A stretch of DNA of 64,000 nt, from positions 2,816,501 through 2,880,500 of the forward strand of contig JARHVA010000666.1 in assembly GCA_037957365.1 (NCBI GenBank). Direction: 5' to 3'. The DNA comes from Torreya grandis. Lineage: Eukaryota; Streptophyta; Pinopsida; Cupressales; Taxaceae. How positions within the stretch are numbered: the first letter of the stretch is position 1; each line of letters starts with the position of its first letter. The position numbers and the translations under genes are program-made. The notes below the pieces were generated by a model. It worked only from the letters and a program-made list of their open reading frames with translations, made no database searches and was not told where the DNA came from. Positions 24,270 to 37,000 of the stretch are shown one piece after another.

Positions 24270-24890
24270 CAAAGGCCGATAAATCCAAAAATTGAGCCTT
24301 TGATGATATTTTAGATTCATAAGCTTGTAGATTCAGCCATCTTATTTTTAATCAATCAGTCAACTTTGGTAGCAAACCTTTTTCCAATATGGAAGAAGAA
24401 TGGTGATATTAGACTATGTGTTGACTTCTGGGATTTGAACAAGGCCTCCCTTAAAGATCACTATCCATTGCCATCCATGGAAAAAAATGTGTAGCTAGTT
24501 TTAGGTTCAAATAGGTTCTATTTATTAGATGGATATAGTGTCTATGATCAGATCTAGGTTAAGGAAGAGGACCAATTCAAGAAAGCCTTCACTATAAAGT
24601 GGGGGACCTTTGCATATATAAAAATGCCTTTTGGTTTATCCAATGCTGGAGCAACCTTTTAGAGGGACATGGATATGACATTCCAAGGTCTTATTAATAG
24701 GTATTTAATTGTCTATTTAGATGACATAATTGTGTTTTAAAAAAGTGTAAGTGAGCATATGGTCCATCTTAAAGAAATTTTCAAAAGGTGTAGGTAATTT
24801 AGGTTGTCTCTTAATCCCAAAAGTGTGTTTTATCAGTTCATGAAGGTGAGCTTCTTGGAAATTTGGTTTTGAAATATGTCTTAAGTATAG
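24270..24890 (+). pseudogene. Reverse transcriptase of element B
   Basis: Reads K-K-N-G-D-I-R-L-C-V-D-F, then D-H-Y-P-L-P-S-M-E, L-L-D-G-Y-S, F-T-I-K-W-G-T-F-A-Y-I-K-M-P-F-G-L, and S-N-A-G-A-T-F followed by a stop in place of Gln. The catalytic V-Y-L-D-D-I is intact (24714-24725), followed by S-E-H-M-V-H-L and S-L-N-P-K. These are all the standard gypsy fingers, palm and thumb signatures. The stop in A-T-F-stop-R-D-M-D is TAG where Gln (CAG) is conserved. It would copy element RNA in the cytoplasmic particle. Confidence 0.85.
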
Positions 24891-25590
24891 ATCCTAAAAT
24901 AATAGATTCAATTCTTTCTCTTTCCTTACCTAAGCATAAAAGTGCATTGCAAAGCTTCTTAGGAAAAATAAATTTTATAAGAAGATATATTTCATATTTT
25001 TCCACTTTAGCTAAGCCACTTATAGCCATGTTAAATAAGAATCAAAGTTTCAGCTAGTATAAGAAAGGAATGAAGACTTTTTAAGAGATAAAGAAAGCCA
25101 TAGCTAGTGCTCCTACACTCATAAATCTAGATTTCTCATAATACTTCATCTTGTACACTTATGCTAACATGGACACCATTTCAGGTATTCTTATACAAAA
25201 AAATCATGAGGCCTTGCAGTAGCTAATAACCTTATTTATTCAAGGCTTGGAAGAGTATGATACAAGGTATTATTTTGTTGAAAATCATGTCCTTTCATTA
25301 ATCAAGTCTCTCAATAAGTTTATATACTTGTTATCTAACAACAGGATACACCTAATGGTTGCCCATCCAACTATCAAAGAGTTCCTATTGAACAAGGATA
25401 TAAAAGACAAGAGAGCTCATTATATAATGAGAGTAATGGAATATAATGTGGAATTCAAAGTCACAAATTTAATTAGATATAAAGGACATTGTGAGCATTT
25501 AACCCAAAACTTGTAAGAGGCTAAAGATGTAGTTTTAGTGTTAAATGATGAAGAAGTTGCAGTTGATCGTACCTCACCTTCTAGCTAGTT
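24891..25590 (+). pseudogene. Ty3-type RNase H and tether of element B, degenerate
   Basis: Follows reverse transcriptase in the usual place. It begins with the connection F-L-G-K-I-N-F-I-R-R-Y-I-S-Y-F near 24955-25000. Then come Y-T-Y-A-N-M-D-T-I-S-G-I-L-I-Q and the clean frame 25247-25516 with L-E-E-Y-D-T-R-Y-Y-F-V-E and L-I-K-S-L-N-K-F. The usual catalytic acids are not obvious. This is known for the original RNase H of elements that gained a second one, and fits loss of selection after that gain. Confidence 0.65.
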
Positions 25591-25597
25591 TCATGAC

Positions 25598-26840
25598 TTG
25601 GTAAGATATCTTCAAGATGGTTATTATCCTTCTCACTTAATTTATTTAAAAATAATATATTTTAGATTTAAATATATTCTATTTCTTCTTATTGATGGTG
25701 TTCTTTTTAAGAAAGACATCAATGGTATGTTGCCAAGATGTATAAAGCCAAGCCAAACACAAAGGTTTCTTGAAGAGTTTCATGATGGACATGGTAGAGG
25801 ACATTTCTCAGCAAGGACTATAGCTCACAAGATCATGAGATGTGGGTACTATTGGCCAAATATATTTGGTGATTTTCATGCATGGGTTAAGAAATGCAAG
25901 CAGTGTGTTATGTTTGTAGGAAAAGTGAAACTTGCAACCTTACCTCTCCAACCAATTATGGTGGACCAGCCTTTTGTCCAATGGTTATTGGACTTTATTG
26001 GACTAATTAATCCTCATTCAAGCTAAGGTCATAAGTGTATCCTTACTGCCATGGATTACTTCACAAGATGGATAGATGAAGTATCATTGAAATAAACAAA
26101 TGAATCTAGTGTGCTAGATTTTTAGGAAGGTTTAATTATTGGATTTAGGGTTCCTTCATCCATAATTTTAGATAATTCCATGAATTTTTTAGGAGATAAG
26201 ATTAGCGACTGCATTGTTCAACATGATGTTTACCTCAAGACTTTGTAAAACTATTATCCATAAGGTAATGACCTTTCTGAGTCCACTAATGAGAACCTAC
26301 TAATGATCATAAGAAGGAATATTAAAGATAATTAGAGGTCATGGAATTTAAATTTGAAGCCAACTTTATGGGCTAATAGAATCACATACAAAATATCAAT
26401 AACCAACTCTCCATATAAGCTGGTATATGGTAAGGAAGCAAGGTTACCCATTTCTTTAGAGTTTCTTAATTTAGAACTAATTCACCAGCGTGAGTTGTTG
26501 GAGAATGAACTAATGGAGATCAAGTATGATGAGCTTATGGAGATGGAAGAGATTAGAAATCATTCCATGCTAGCCATGGAAATTCACCAAGCACAAGTGA
26601 AGAGAGCCTTTGACAAAGGAATTTCTTCATAGAGTTTTTAAGAAGGAGATTTGGTTCTCAAGTGGGATGAAGACAAAGCTAAACTAGGAATGCATACCAA
26701 GTTTGACTCCCTTTAGAGTGGCCCATACACAATCTTCATCTATAAATCCCACAATGCCTTCCAGCTTGTAAAGATGGATAGTGAAGAGCTTCCAATCCTA
26801 ACTAATGGGATACATCTAAAACATTGTTATTAAAAGTTAA
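25598..26840 (+). pseudogene. Integrase of element B, catalytic triad preserved
   Basis: A 142-codon open frame (25598-26026) holds the zinc-binding region: H-D-G-H-G-R-G-H-F and C-K-Q-C (H-H-C-C intact), with G-Y-Y-W-P between. The core then shows A-M-D-Y-F-T-R-W (first Asp), I-L-D-N-S-M-N-F (second Asp; the usual Gly is Ser) and L-S-E-S-T-N-E-N-L (Glu). A 92-codon frame, 26354-26632, carries P-Y-K-L-V-Y-G-K-E-A-R-L-P. The C-terminal domain E-G-D-L-V-L-K-W ends with H-L-K-H-C-Y near 26830. No chromodomain. Stops TAA/TAG still interrupt the chain. Confidence 0.85.
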
Positions 26841-27154
26841 GTTACTTATACATAGTTGGTTTATTTGTTTTTCTCCAAGTGATGTCCTAGCACATTAGTT
26901 TGTTTATGTTTTGTCTCAAATAATTGCTTTATTTGCACATTTCTTTATTAGTTAGTTTCTCATGTTTTGTGTGTTTCCTTCCTTGTTTTGGAGGAGAAAG
27001 TGGTCTTATTTGAAGTCAAAAGAGTCTCTTGGTCATGAGTTATATTTTTCACTATTATTCATAAATGTAAGTATGGTTTTATGATTCCAAAATATATGTC
27101 AAAAATGCTAGTTTTCAAGCATAACACGCATGTTTCCTAGTTGAGTCACCAAAA
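26841..27154 (+). other. Integrase to 3' LTR spacer of element B
   Basis: About 310 bases with no ORF. Element B therefore lacks the accessory 3' ORF seen in element C. A purine run, ggaggagaaagtgg near 26990-27004, is the best polypurine-like stretch, but it is about 150 bases from the LTR start, so the true tract may have decayed. Confidence 0.5.
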
Positions 27155-30100
27155 TGTTGATAATTTTGACCTCATGGGTCAAATTATCACCCATATCATT
27201 TAAAATATGGTTGTCATGATAATTTGTCTTGTTAGTAAGTATTTTAGTACTAAAAATTCCTTAAATTTATCATTTGAATCCTTTATTAATAGGTCTTAAT
27301 GTGGATTAAGTGAGTTGAGGTTTTGTCCTTCATTTGTCTTGTGCTTGTCTAGTCATTTTTTGGCCTTTTCAAGCCATTTTCAGTGGTAAAAAGGGTATAA
27401 AGTGTATTTATAAGTTTCATATCATGTGTTAAGGTCATTTTATACCTAACATATAAACAATCAAGTTTATCACATTTTGGACTAACTTCATGACTCATTT
27501 CCATGCAATTTTGACCATTTTGTGACCTCTAGGGAAGGTTTTGTAAGGTTTTAACAGTATCTAATCAAGATAAATCTCAATTTAATCATGGTACACTTGA
27601 GTATACATTTTAAATACTCAATACCATATTTTTTAGCATTTCAATCAGAGCTCTTTAGTAAATTTGGCTTTTTAGTGCAAAAATAAGCCTTTTTGTTAGA
27701 TCCTTATAGGTTTTTAGAGGGTTTTTGTGTGAAAATAATATTAGAGACATCATTTAGTCCCAAAAAGGTCATATTAGTGGTTTTTAGGAGGTTATAGCTG
27801 AAAAAATGGTAAAAACCTACTTTGCTCCTATATCACCCTTCTTAGACAACTCTAGGAAGGCCTAAGGTTTTCACTTGGTATGCCCAAGAGAGAGAGAGAG
27901 TTGAGACAAAATATATTGGGAATTTATAGGTACCTTATTTTCATTCCACTTTATGTTATTTTTGTTAGGTTCATCTCCCCATCTTTATGAACAATCACTA
28001 ACAGTGCAGGGGTGTCTAGATGGCCTATTCATCTAGACAAGGGCCATGTTTTATTCTATTTATTTGCTTAAGAATTCAATAAGGAGGAATGGTTTTAATT
28101 GTTTCATTAAAGGGCCAAATAGGACCTATTAAATTTTTTTTGATGAGGTAACTCATTTTAGGAAGGTACTTATAGCATAAAACCTATTTCTTATGTTGTC
28201 TTTGTGAATAGTCTTTTTGGTCAATTTTAGAGTAGAACCCGAGTTGTTAGGAAATATTATTCATATTAATAGGTATTCAAATAAATTATTATTTCCTTAC
28301 ACACCTCATTCACGTAGGAAAATATTCACAAGTCTTCAGTTTAAGCATAGTTTCTTGGGGACATTTTGAATGAGTTACTCTCTTTGAAAATGTATAGATG
28401 TAGTAAATAAGTTTTAGAGATTGATAAATGGTTTGAATGAAATAGTGAAACAAGTTTTAATTTTTAAATAAGACTCATTTCAATATTTATGAGTCTTGAT
28501 ATGGCTAAGGACACTAGATAAGTTTAAAAGACCTAAAAGGCATATTATGCCTAGATGGATAGTCAAACCTTTAAGTTTAGATCATGAAGTTGTAATGATC
28601 ATGTAGACATGATAAGAACAATTAATTTTACCTCTCTTTTCATTTTTTAATAATTAGGTATCAAATTACTTATGGATAATTCTAGTCAATACCAGTGTTT
28701 GAATCCTTGGTAGGTGAGGTGATGACAAGTGCCTTGAATCAATGAACATCTACAACAGTCATGGAGAGCAGAGGTTTGAAGAGGAAATGATTTATTTCAT
28801 GAGTAAAATAAAGTTTCAAGAACACCAATTTAAACCCATTCCTTCTCAACATTAAAGTGGACACTATATGGACCAATCAAGTAAAAATGCTCATAGAAGT
28901 TTTGTTAGGTGGCATGATGGTGAAAGTCACAGAGGGAAATGACTACCTATAATAATCATAAGAAGTAGAGGACTAAAGAAGTAGGTGTTTTTTTTTGAGA
29001 TCCAAAATTAAATATCAAGAAAAAAATTTGAGGGAATATCATGATTTAACCCAAGGAGAATGTTGAAATCAAATAAAAAAACATTTTTTGAAGGTTACTA
29101 AATCAAGTCATAAACATTATAAATTTTCCTTATTCAGAGAAATTAAGGTAGATTTGTGAAAATTAAGGTAAATGTGACCTTTTGTTTCACCCCATTCAAT
29201 AAACCTTATGTTAAAGTGTATGTTCCCAAAATAAAGTGTGGAGGGTAAATAGAAATCAATGAAGATATCAAAACAAATTTTGTCTTTATGACTAATCTCC
29301 CACCTCTCCTCAATCTGTATAATAGGGAGAAATGATCATCTATAGTAGTCAACATGAAGATACTCCAGAGGATCTTGTTTTAACATGGAAATAAGAAAGG
29401 TTCAAATTTAATTCAACCATGTAGATATTCAAAATAAACTATGATGGTATAGGCTCACTCAACCACTTCACATATACTCCATAATGTTGTACTCAGTTCG
29501 TATAAGGTAGAATGATGACCTATAGACATAGGTCTATTACAAATAATGATTTTAAGATGAGGATGGAAGTCAAGATTTTAGATCATAAATTTAATTATAT
29601 AAGTTTTTTAAAAATGTATGGATGATATTATAAGGTTCATAAAATTGCATCTTACTCTAAAGTTAGTAGTAGATAATAACTTATAATGATTCATTGTTTA
29701 ACTCAAGTAGTGGTATGAGAGAAAAACTAGAACTCAAGGTAGTTCAATGATGAGATTGGTTTAATGAATAATTTAAAGGATGACTAATGAAATTTCAGTT
29801 TTCATTACCTTACACATCACTTCAAGGTTTAACACACATACAATCTATTATTATTTTCAACACTAAATAGTCACTTACAACCAGGTTTAGTAGAGTATGA
29901 GATAGATTTTGTTTGATTCAAATCAAAATAGTGAGATGGATTTAAAGTAAGAGTTAAAATTTAAAGGTTTTTAAATGGATTATTTGAAGTCAAAAGGGTC
30001 TTTATAATTACATCAACCTTGAAATAATCTTAAGGAGGTTCCTTATGACAAGATTGTAGTCCAAAGAGCCTAAAATATGCACCTACAACCATTCTCTTTT

Positions 30101-33100
30101 GGCTTAGACAATGGTATGAAGTTGAGGTTGAATTAAATATGATTAATATGAGAATATAGTTTATGGGATTCAAATTAAAATATGAGAAATAATTCAAAGG
30201 TACAAGGAATTTATCTTATATTCTAAACCCCATCTCATATCTACATACAGTCCACTATCTTGTTCAAGGACTTAATATCTAGTTTGAACTCAGTTTTGAT
30301 AAGAATGGGAGTTATTGGTACATTTTCCTTGACATAATAAGGAATATGACTCACATAATAATGAAATTTTTTTAGTATCATGAAGACACTTCATATTTAT
30401 CTACTTCTTCCATAAATCAAACAAACACCTACAACTAGGTCACTATTGACTGTGTAGAGTAAAGCATGAGTTAAGTGTCTCAAGCCAATAAGAATCACCA
30501 AGGAGGTTTTATAGGATTTACTCACAATATGATATAAATTAAAAATTTATACTTTAATATCTATTCAATATCAAACTCAAAACCCAATTAGTGAAGTCTA
30601 GTGTAAGTTAAGAGACCTATGCTCAAGGTATGAAAGAAAGCTTGTATGAAGGAGAGAAGATGGGTTTGGAATGTTTCCACAAAGTGAAAAGGAGTTGGTT
30701 AGGTATATTTAGACATAATAAAAAATATAAACACATAAAATAACATTTAAAAACCATTTAAACATTAGTGAACACCTATAACTGCTAAGGCTTCCTACAT
30801 GACTAGTGAGGCAAACAATGTTTAAGAGACCCAAATGGTCAAGTGATGACAAATGCAAGGTGTCAATGGATTGTTAGGTAATTTTTCATTTCCAAAAATT
30901 CTTAAATTAATTATTAGTTCTCATAAAAGGTAAGAAAGAATCTTTAGCATGAAGATTATAAGTACAACAACTCAGTCACAGACCTATTGAAAACTTAGGC
31001 AACCAACTAGCTAAGTTTTAGGAAATTTGAGTTTTGAGGCCCTAGTAATCATGATATAGCTATGAATTTTTTTCAAATTTGTGGTCATTATTTGATTTAA
31101 GTTTAGATGGTATTGAAAATTTAATATCAGTAGTGTACATATCCATTATTTTGTCTTAGACCTAGGCTACTTCATTTGCAGGGTCTAGTTAAGAAACATA
31201 TAGATTCACTTGAGCTCAAGAACACAAATCAACCATTCCAGACCTCATGAATGGATTTTAAGGTATATTAAAAGAAATAAAATGATGTTAATACAATATA
31301 AATTATAAAAAAACCTTAATTATTAGTCTTAAGTGCCCTTGAGGGCTTGCAAAATTAAGATAGTCTTAAACCCCAAGCACCCTAACTAGGCACCAAATTC
31401 ATACAAAGGAATGTTGAATAATTAAAAAGAATTTATAACAATAGAGTGGATTTATTTTAATTTATATTATATTTTACCAAAATTGGTAATTATATCTCAT
31501 ACCCAAGACCCATTTTTGACACCTCTCACGCTCAAGGAAAGTTAAGACACTCAACTGAGGAGTAACTTTAGATGCTCATACCGTATCTCATACTTTTCAT
31601 GGGACCCAATGGTTTTTTTAGGTGTTATAGGAGTCCCATAAAAATAATATTGTGTTATTATGAGGTTATTTGGATGTATTTTCTTTATGAACAATTGTTA
31701 AGACCCCAAATAGGTCTTAAACCCTCCTAAAACCCTAGGGGTGACTAGTTTGAAAAGATGGACCTAAAATGAAAATCAAATGCCCCAATTTGACCATAAA
31801 ACCTACCAAAAGTTGTAAAATAATATAAGAGGATCCTCCACATGTATTTTTTTACCTTTACTTGTACATAATAGTATACAAACTATAATTTTTCATGTTC
31901 TTAAGCTAAAATAGGGGTTTTAAAGAGTGTGAATTGATGAAAATAAATGGAGAAGGTATTTAAAGACATTTTTTGACTATAAATTAAAAAAAAAACATAT
32001 TAACTCACTCATAAGTTCCCAAACCATTTAGATATTTTGGGCCAATTAGAAAATTCTTCAAAAAGGCAAGCTTGTCAATGGCCATTTCAAGGTTCTTGTA
32101 CATCCAAGTGTTTAAGAACACCAAATTTTACATGTAACATGGTGAAATAATGGGTAAATTTTTTTTTTTTTTTTTTTTTTGAAGTTTCACATGTGTGTGG
32201 GGTCTCAAGAGAAAGATATTCACTTTTTAGGCTAGGAGGGCTAATTAGGCCTACTTTTACTGAAAGAATGAGATAGAAAATATATCTACACTAATAGTTA
32301 GGCCACCAAATTTTGTGTGGAGATGTAAGGGGATAGAGGGTATCTATACTTATGGTTAGTTTCTCATTATAATATCCATATTCTCCCAAACAAAGAGATC
32401 TATTGAAAAAAAGGCAATAAGGAATTGAGAAAAAGGACACATTTTTGATGTAAACTATGTATTTTTTAGTGTTTGATGGACAAAATTGCCTTTTTCTAGG
32501 TTTTGTATGCTCTTTAAAACCCATCCATGGAGGAAAGTTTCAATCTTGGATCAAAAACCAACTTTTTCCTTCTATGCCTTAGTGGAAAATGAGCATTTCA
32601 AGGAGTAAAGAGACTAAATCAATGCATAAAGTTCTTAATAAGCTTTATCAAAGCTAATAATTGCCTTATACACCACATGAGAAGTGATAAAAATTCAAAT
32701 ATTAGTTGGAAGTAGGTTATCAAGTTTGAAAAGGTCTCAAATCTTTAAAAATGACTCCTTTCCCTTCCTATGCCAACCTTGAAGACAAATTCAAACAAGT
32801 TTGAATAAGTCTCCTTAAAACCCAAAAAAAGTGGTGAAACATCATCAATGAGAATAAATAAGGGTTAAAATAAATACATGAATGGACTTGATGGCCTAAT
32901 TTTATAGAGGAAGACTCATTCACCAAGGAGACATGTAAGCTAAGATATAGGGTGTGCAAGCAAGAATATAGGCATATAAATTGGTCAAACTCCATTAATA
33001 AAGGTTGAACACCCTCCTAATAAATTTTTAATGTTTCTAATACAAACCATATTAACTCCTATGAAATTTTTTAGTAATATAAAAAGGATAAAATAAAGGA

Positions 33101-33870
33101 AGTGTTATGTAGTAGAGGAAGAGGTTAAAAAGGAAGACTTTCCTATTTTGGGGCTGATTTGTCCCCCTTACCTCTCTTTTATCCTCTATTGGACTTGTTT
33201 TTTTAGTTAAAAATATCACTCTTTATTTTTTTTTGTGCCAAAATTCTTCCAAAAAAATTATTCACCTTTTGAGAGAAATATGAGTTTTTTGTTCCTCTAT
33301 TTTTAGGTTTTTTTGAATGAAGTGTATGTTTTTGACACTGATATAACCTAGTGAAGAATTTGTTTTCCTATGTTATTATTTGTTTATTATACCTTAATAA
33401 TATATATTTGATGTTCTATAGGTCATATTAATTTTCTAAATTATCTTTCATTCAAATATTGGATGTGAGTTCAGTTCCTTTACATTCCTTCTTTGGATAA
33501 ATTGAGTTTGCCAAGTCCTTCTAAAACACTTTTGTATAAGTCATTCTTGAGTGAAGAGAATGTGTGAAATTTTATAAATTTAATAAGAGTATTCATTACA
33601 ATCATAATTAGTCATAAAACATTCATGCATCCCCTTCATTTCTAGTTTCCCTTTCAATACCATTGCAAACAATATCTTTTTTCGCCCTTTCTATTGTCAG
33701 AATTAGTAGATAGTAGGTTTAAAAACAAGTTTTAGTGAAAGAACAAAGGGAAATTTTCCTATTTAGATATTATTTCCCTTATAAATTCACCCACACTTAT
33801 TAAATATTCCATGTTTTATTAGGAGTGAGAAACATCACACTTTCTCTCAAGGGCACACCCCTAATTGACA
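27155..33870 (+). repeat. 3' LTR of element B (6,716 bp)
   Basis: Collinear with 14038-20740. Starts TGTTGATAATTTTGACC and ends CTAATTGACA. Small differences include a (GA)n run near 27890 and a poly-T run at about 32158-32180 longer than in the 5' LTR. No coding content recognised. Open frames such as 32291-32524 and 32768-32995 are not conserved between the LTRs. Confidence 0.88.
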
Positions 33871-34010
33871 ATAGTTACCTTGCTTGAGGATGTTCACAAG
33901 GATGCTACTACAACACTTGATAATTATAAAACTCATGAAATTGAATTTTTAGAACAACCTGAGGATACCAAGTGTCTCAAATAATAATTATAAGATATTA
34001 TTTACAAGCT
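33871..34010 (+). pseudogene. Unassigned ORF, part 2 (continuation across element B)
   Basis: Immediately after element B the frame reads V-T-L-L-E-D-V-H-K-D-A-T-T-T-L-D-N-Y and L-E-Q-P-E-D-T-K-C-L-K, then stops. Joined to the codons just before the insertion it gives F-D-R-A-I-V-T-L-L-E without loss of frame. This shows that the two pieces were one coding region before element B inserted. Family unknown. Confidence 0.55.
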
Positions 34011-37000
34011 CCATACTATGTTAAAATTATCAGTAGGAAGTAAAGTTCTAGATTGATCACATAGGACCTAAGTTTTTTATATAAGGACCTAAAAATAATG
34101 AACAATATGAGATAGACTATTGGATTATTGGGGGTGATTTTTAGCCCTTAATTTTTAATATATTTATCCTAATTAACTTTTGAATATAATGGTGTGGAAG
34201 GTATCACAGGCACAGGATAAATATGGTGTAGGAGACCATGGTGTGGGAGAGGAAAGTTACATAAAACAAGGAAATGTGAAGCAAAAAAGAACTAAGAATG
34301 TAGGCTTCAAGCATTAAAAAAATAATTGGTAAAGGACATAAAAATTGGATATGTCTAGGTAGCATTTCTCTCAAACATCTAAGAATAATAGTTAAGTGTG
34401 AATCATGCACCAGTCCATGAGAAAATAGGTACATGACAATGAATATCCAGCATAGAAAGAACATATAGGGGTAGTTAGGCTCATATCATTAGGAGTTAAA
34501 TATAATAGCTTCCCATGACTCATTATTTTTAATGGTCATTATAAATTCATCATTGTGTGATTATTTTTGTAACTAAGTGGTTGGGTAGAACCATATATAA
34601 ATACCCCCTAGTTTTACTTAGTGTGTTGGCTGGTAATTATAATCTTGATCCATTGTAATTTTGGATGACTTATGTATGAAATGAGAGGAAGCTCTTGTGT
34701 TTATGAACTATGTTATGTAATATAATTATGAATACAATGGAATCATTACTCTTTTATTCTCATTTTGTGCCCATCTTTTTTTATTATTAGTTAATTAGGG
34801 AATGAATGAACAATCAAGAGTTAGTCATGGAACCTAGTATGTATTTAGAACTATGTGTCTATTAGATTACACTGGCATAAGAAACTAAATGAAAACACCA
34901 CCATGTGATGAAACCAATGGGAACTAGTCTTAGGTTTCATGTTTTGAGTGAGCATGTGAGAAACTTTCTTGCATGATATGTCAATGTGCTAGTTCATTGG
35001 ACCTCTTATTCTCTTAGGCATGTGACTAGGAAAATTCATGTTAGACTAAAGTAAAAAGAGCAAAATATCTGATCCATAAAGATAATTTGGGTTTTAAAAA
35101 TGACTATTACTTAGTGCATGGATAGGTTTTTCAGGCTTGGATGTGTTTGGAATTATATAGGTGTTTGATTTATAACAACCTCTTTGAAAGTAAATATTAT
35201 TGATCTAATGATTTGGAGGTAGTCTTGTTATGATTTTAAATAAGTTTAAAATAGACTATAGGATTCATATAGGTTAGTGATATCAAACCAAGAGGGTTAT
35301 ACCCATAAAAAGCAAGTTTATAAGAAAGATGTGTGCAAGGTGAATATGTGTATAAACAAATTATGTAAGGTGAAGGTATATCAAGATTAACATTTTTAAG
35401 TGTTTAATACCAGATTTTAGTGCCTAAAAATCCCCCCATTTTATTCTAGTATTGAAATAAAAAATAATGTTAGAGTAAAAGGTTAAATATATGTACCTAA
35501 GTGTGTCAACACACTTTGTATTTGGGATAAATATCCAAATGTGAATCTTGTTCCATGTAAATCTACAATGAAATATGTAACAATCATTTTCCATATGTGA
35601 AATTAAATATTTAATGAATTTGATAAATGAAACTTTTAAATTTTAAAGAGAAAGGAAGGAATACACTTGTAAATAAGTGAATCATGTATCCCTTTGAAGT
35701 GTTAGATATTATGATTCTTATAAATCATTCGATAATTTTGGGAGATTAGTCCCTAATGGATAATGTCATGAAATTATTGTCTACTAAAGAAAGGGCCTAT
35801 GGTTTGGGAAACAAATGCCCCTAACCCTCATAAAGAGGGATTAATGCTAGGTTGTTGACTTACATACAACATCAATGACACTACTCATTTAATTCAATAT
35901 GGAAGGGGAACCTATATTAGGCTCATGTAGGGTGAATCAACCATTATATATGGACTTATAGATTCATTATGTTATCTTTGGTACCATCATTGTCACATGA
36001 AATCCAAATTTAAAAATAGAAAAATTATAATAGTATGTGCACATGTAGACACTCATATTTGGTATTAGATACTTGATAATGTCATATTTGACCAATATTT
36101 AACATACTTTACTTAGGAAAGCATACATGAATCTTATTCACATTGTTATGTATCCATTCATCTATATATGGGATTGAACTTCCAAGATTATTATTTCCTG
36201 TTACATGGGATTTACATAGTCTCTATGCAAAAAACTTAATGTCATTCTCAGAATGTCTCCTAATCTCATATCATTATTCCTATTTTTTTAACAAGTTTGT
36301 GCTTCCTTAGACAGTGCCACACTATGGACCTATACACATGGGATGGATCTAATTTCACACCCTTTAAAAATTGTTTTCTCAAATTAAAATTCTCCGTATG
36401 GGTTAGCTTGTATGTTTTCCACGTTAGTTTAGTGAAAAATACCCAAGTATTCAAACATGTAAACATATCAAGCCTAATCCTAGTGACATCTAGGAATTAT
36501 CTATCTATAACTAGAAATAAATTTGCACATTGGGATTAACTATCCTAAACTTTTCAAATATTTAACCCCTCAAAAGAGTAATCCCAAAGCTAAGTTTTAA
36601 TAAATCTATAAGATCAAATCATAGGTTTTCAAGTATTAGAATCCATACATAGGATTGCACTGCATTCTAGTATTACACTAATTTCACATGCTCAACTATG
36701 TGGCATAACTACATTTAGTTTCACATCCCTCTTCAGAGTATTATTTATATAGGAAACACTTAGTCATAAATGGGTGGTTAAGGTCAGCTCAACCGATCCA
36801 TTTCAACTATTTTCCCAATTTAAAGTGATTATATATTATAATGTAAAGATCCATGGTTTTGAATCAAGGAGAAGGAAAAAAATATTTATTTACACTAGAT
36901 CACAAGTATTTAAATATAAAATAATCTCTAGAAGACATATGTACATTGATAAAAATAATCATAGAATTAATGAAAACATGTAGGATAATTTTTCACCCTA

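Larger units (their letters stand above)
14038..33870 (+). mobile_element. Element B: 19.8-kb Ty3/gypsy LTR retrotransposon with 6.7-kb LTRs
   Basis: Two directly repeated, diverged LTRs (14038-20740 and 27155-33870) flank a 6.4-kb internal region. That region holds a primer site, gag, protease, additional RNase H, reverse transcriptase, RNase H and integrase, all on the plus strand. The LTRs begin TG; the 3' LTR ends CA and the 5' LTR ends TA, one transition away. The LTRs make up two thirds of the element. The domain order suggests a Tat-like lineage. A clean 5-bp target duplication was not found: the 5' flank ends gctat and the 3' flank begins atagt. However, the interrupted frame rejoins across the insertion. 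Several catalytic motifs are intact, but stops abound, so it is not autonomous now. Confidence 0.88.

Noticed and set aside
24650..24670. TAG read as glutamine (alternative genetic code) would open many frames.
   Set aside because: TAA and TGA also occur at Gln or Trp positions, frameshifts are common, and catalytic residues are mutated too. C-to-T and G-to-A decay of methylated DNA explains all of it.
32158..32180. Poly-T run as a retroposon tail or terminator.
   Set aside because: The same place in the other LTR of element B also has a shorter T run (about 19040-19052), so it is a slippage-prone site inside the LTR, not the end of an inserted SINE.
33871..33875. A 5-bp target duplication for element B.
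   Set aside because: 5' flank gctat and 3' flank atagt are not the same. The insertion point is instead supported by the rejoined frame.
36266..36539. Overlapping open frames of 66 and 80 codons on both strands.
   Set aside because: No family features on either strand and no neighbours; expected by chance in DNA where stops were unevenly distributed.
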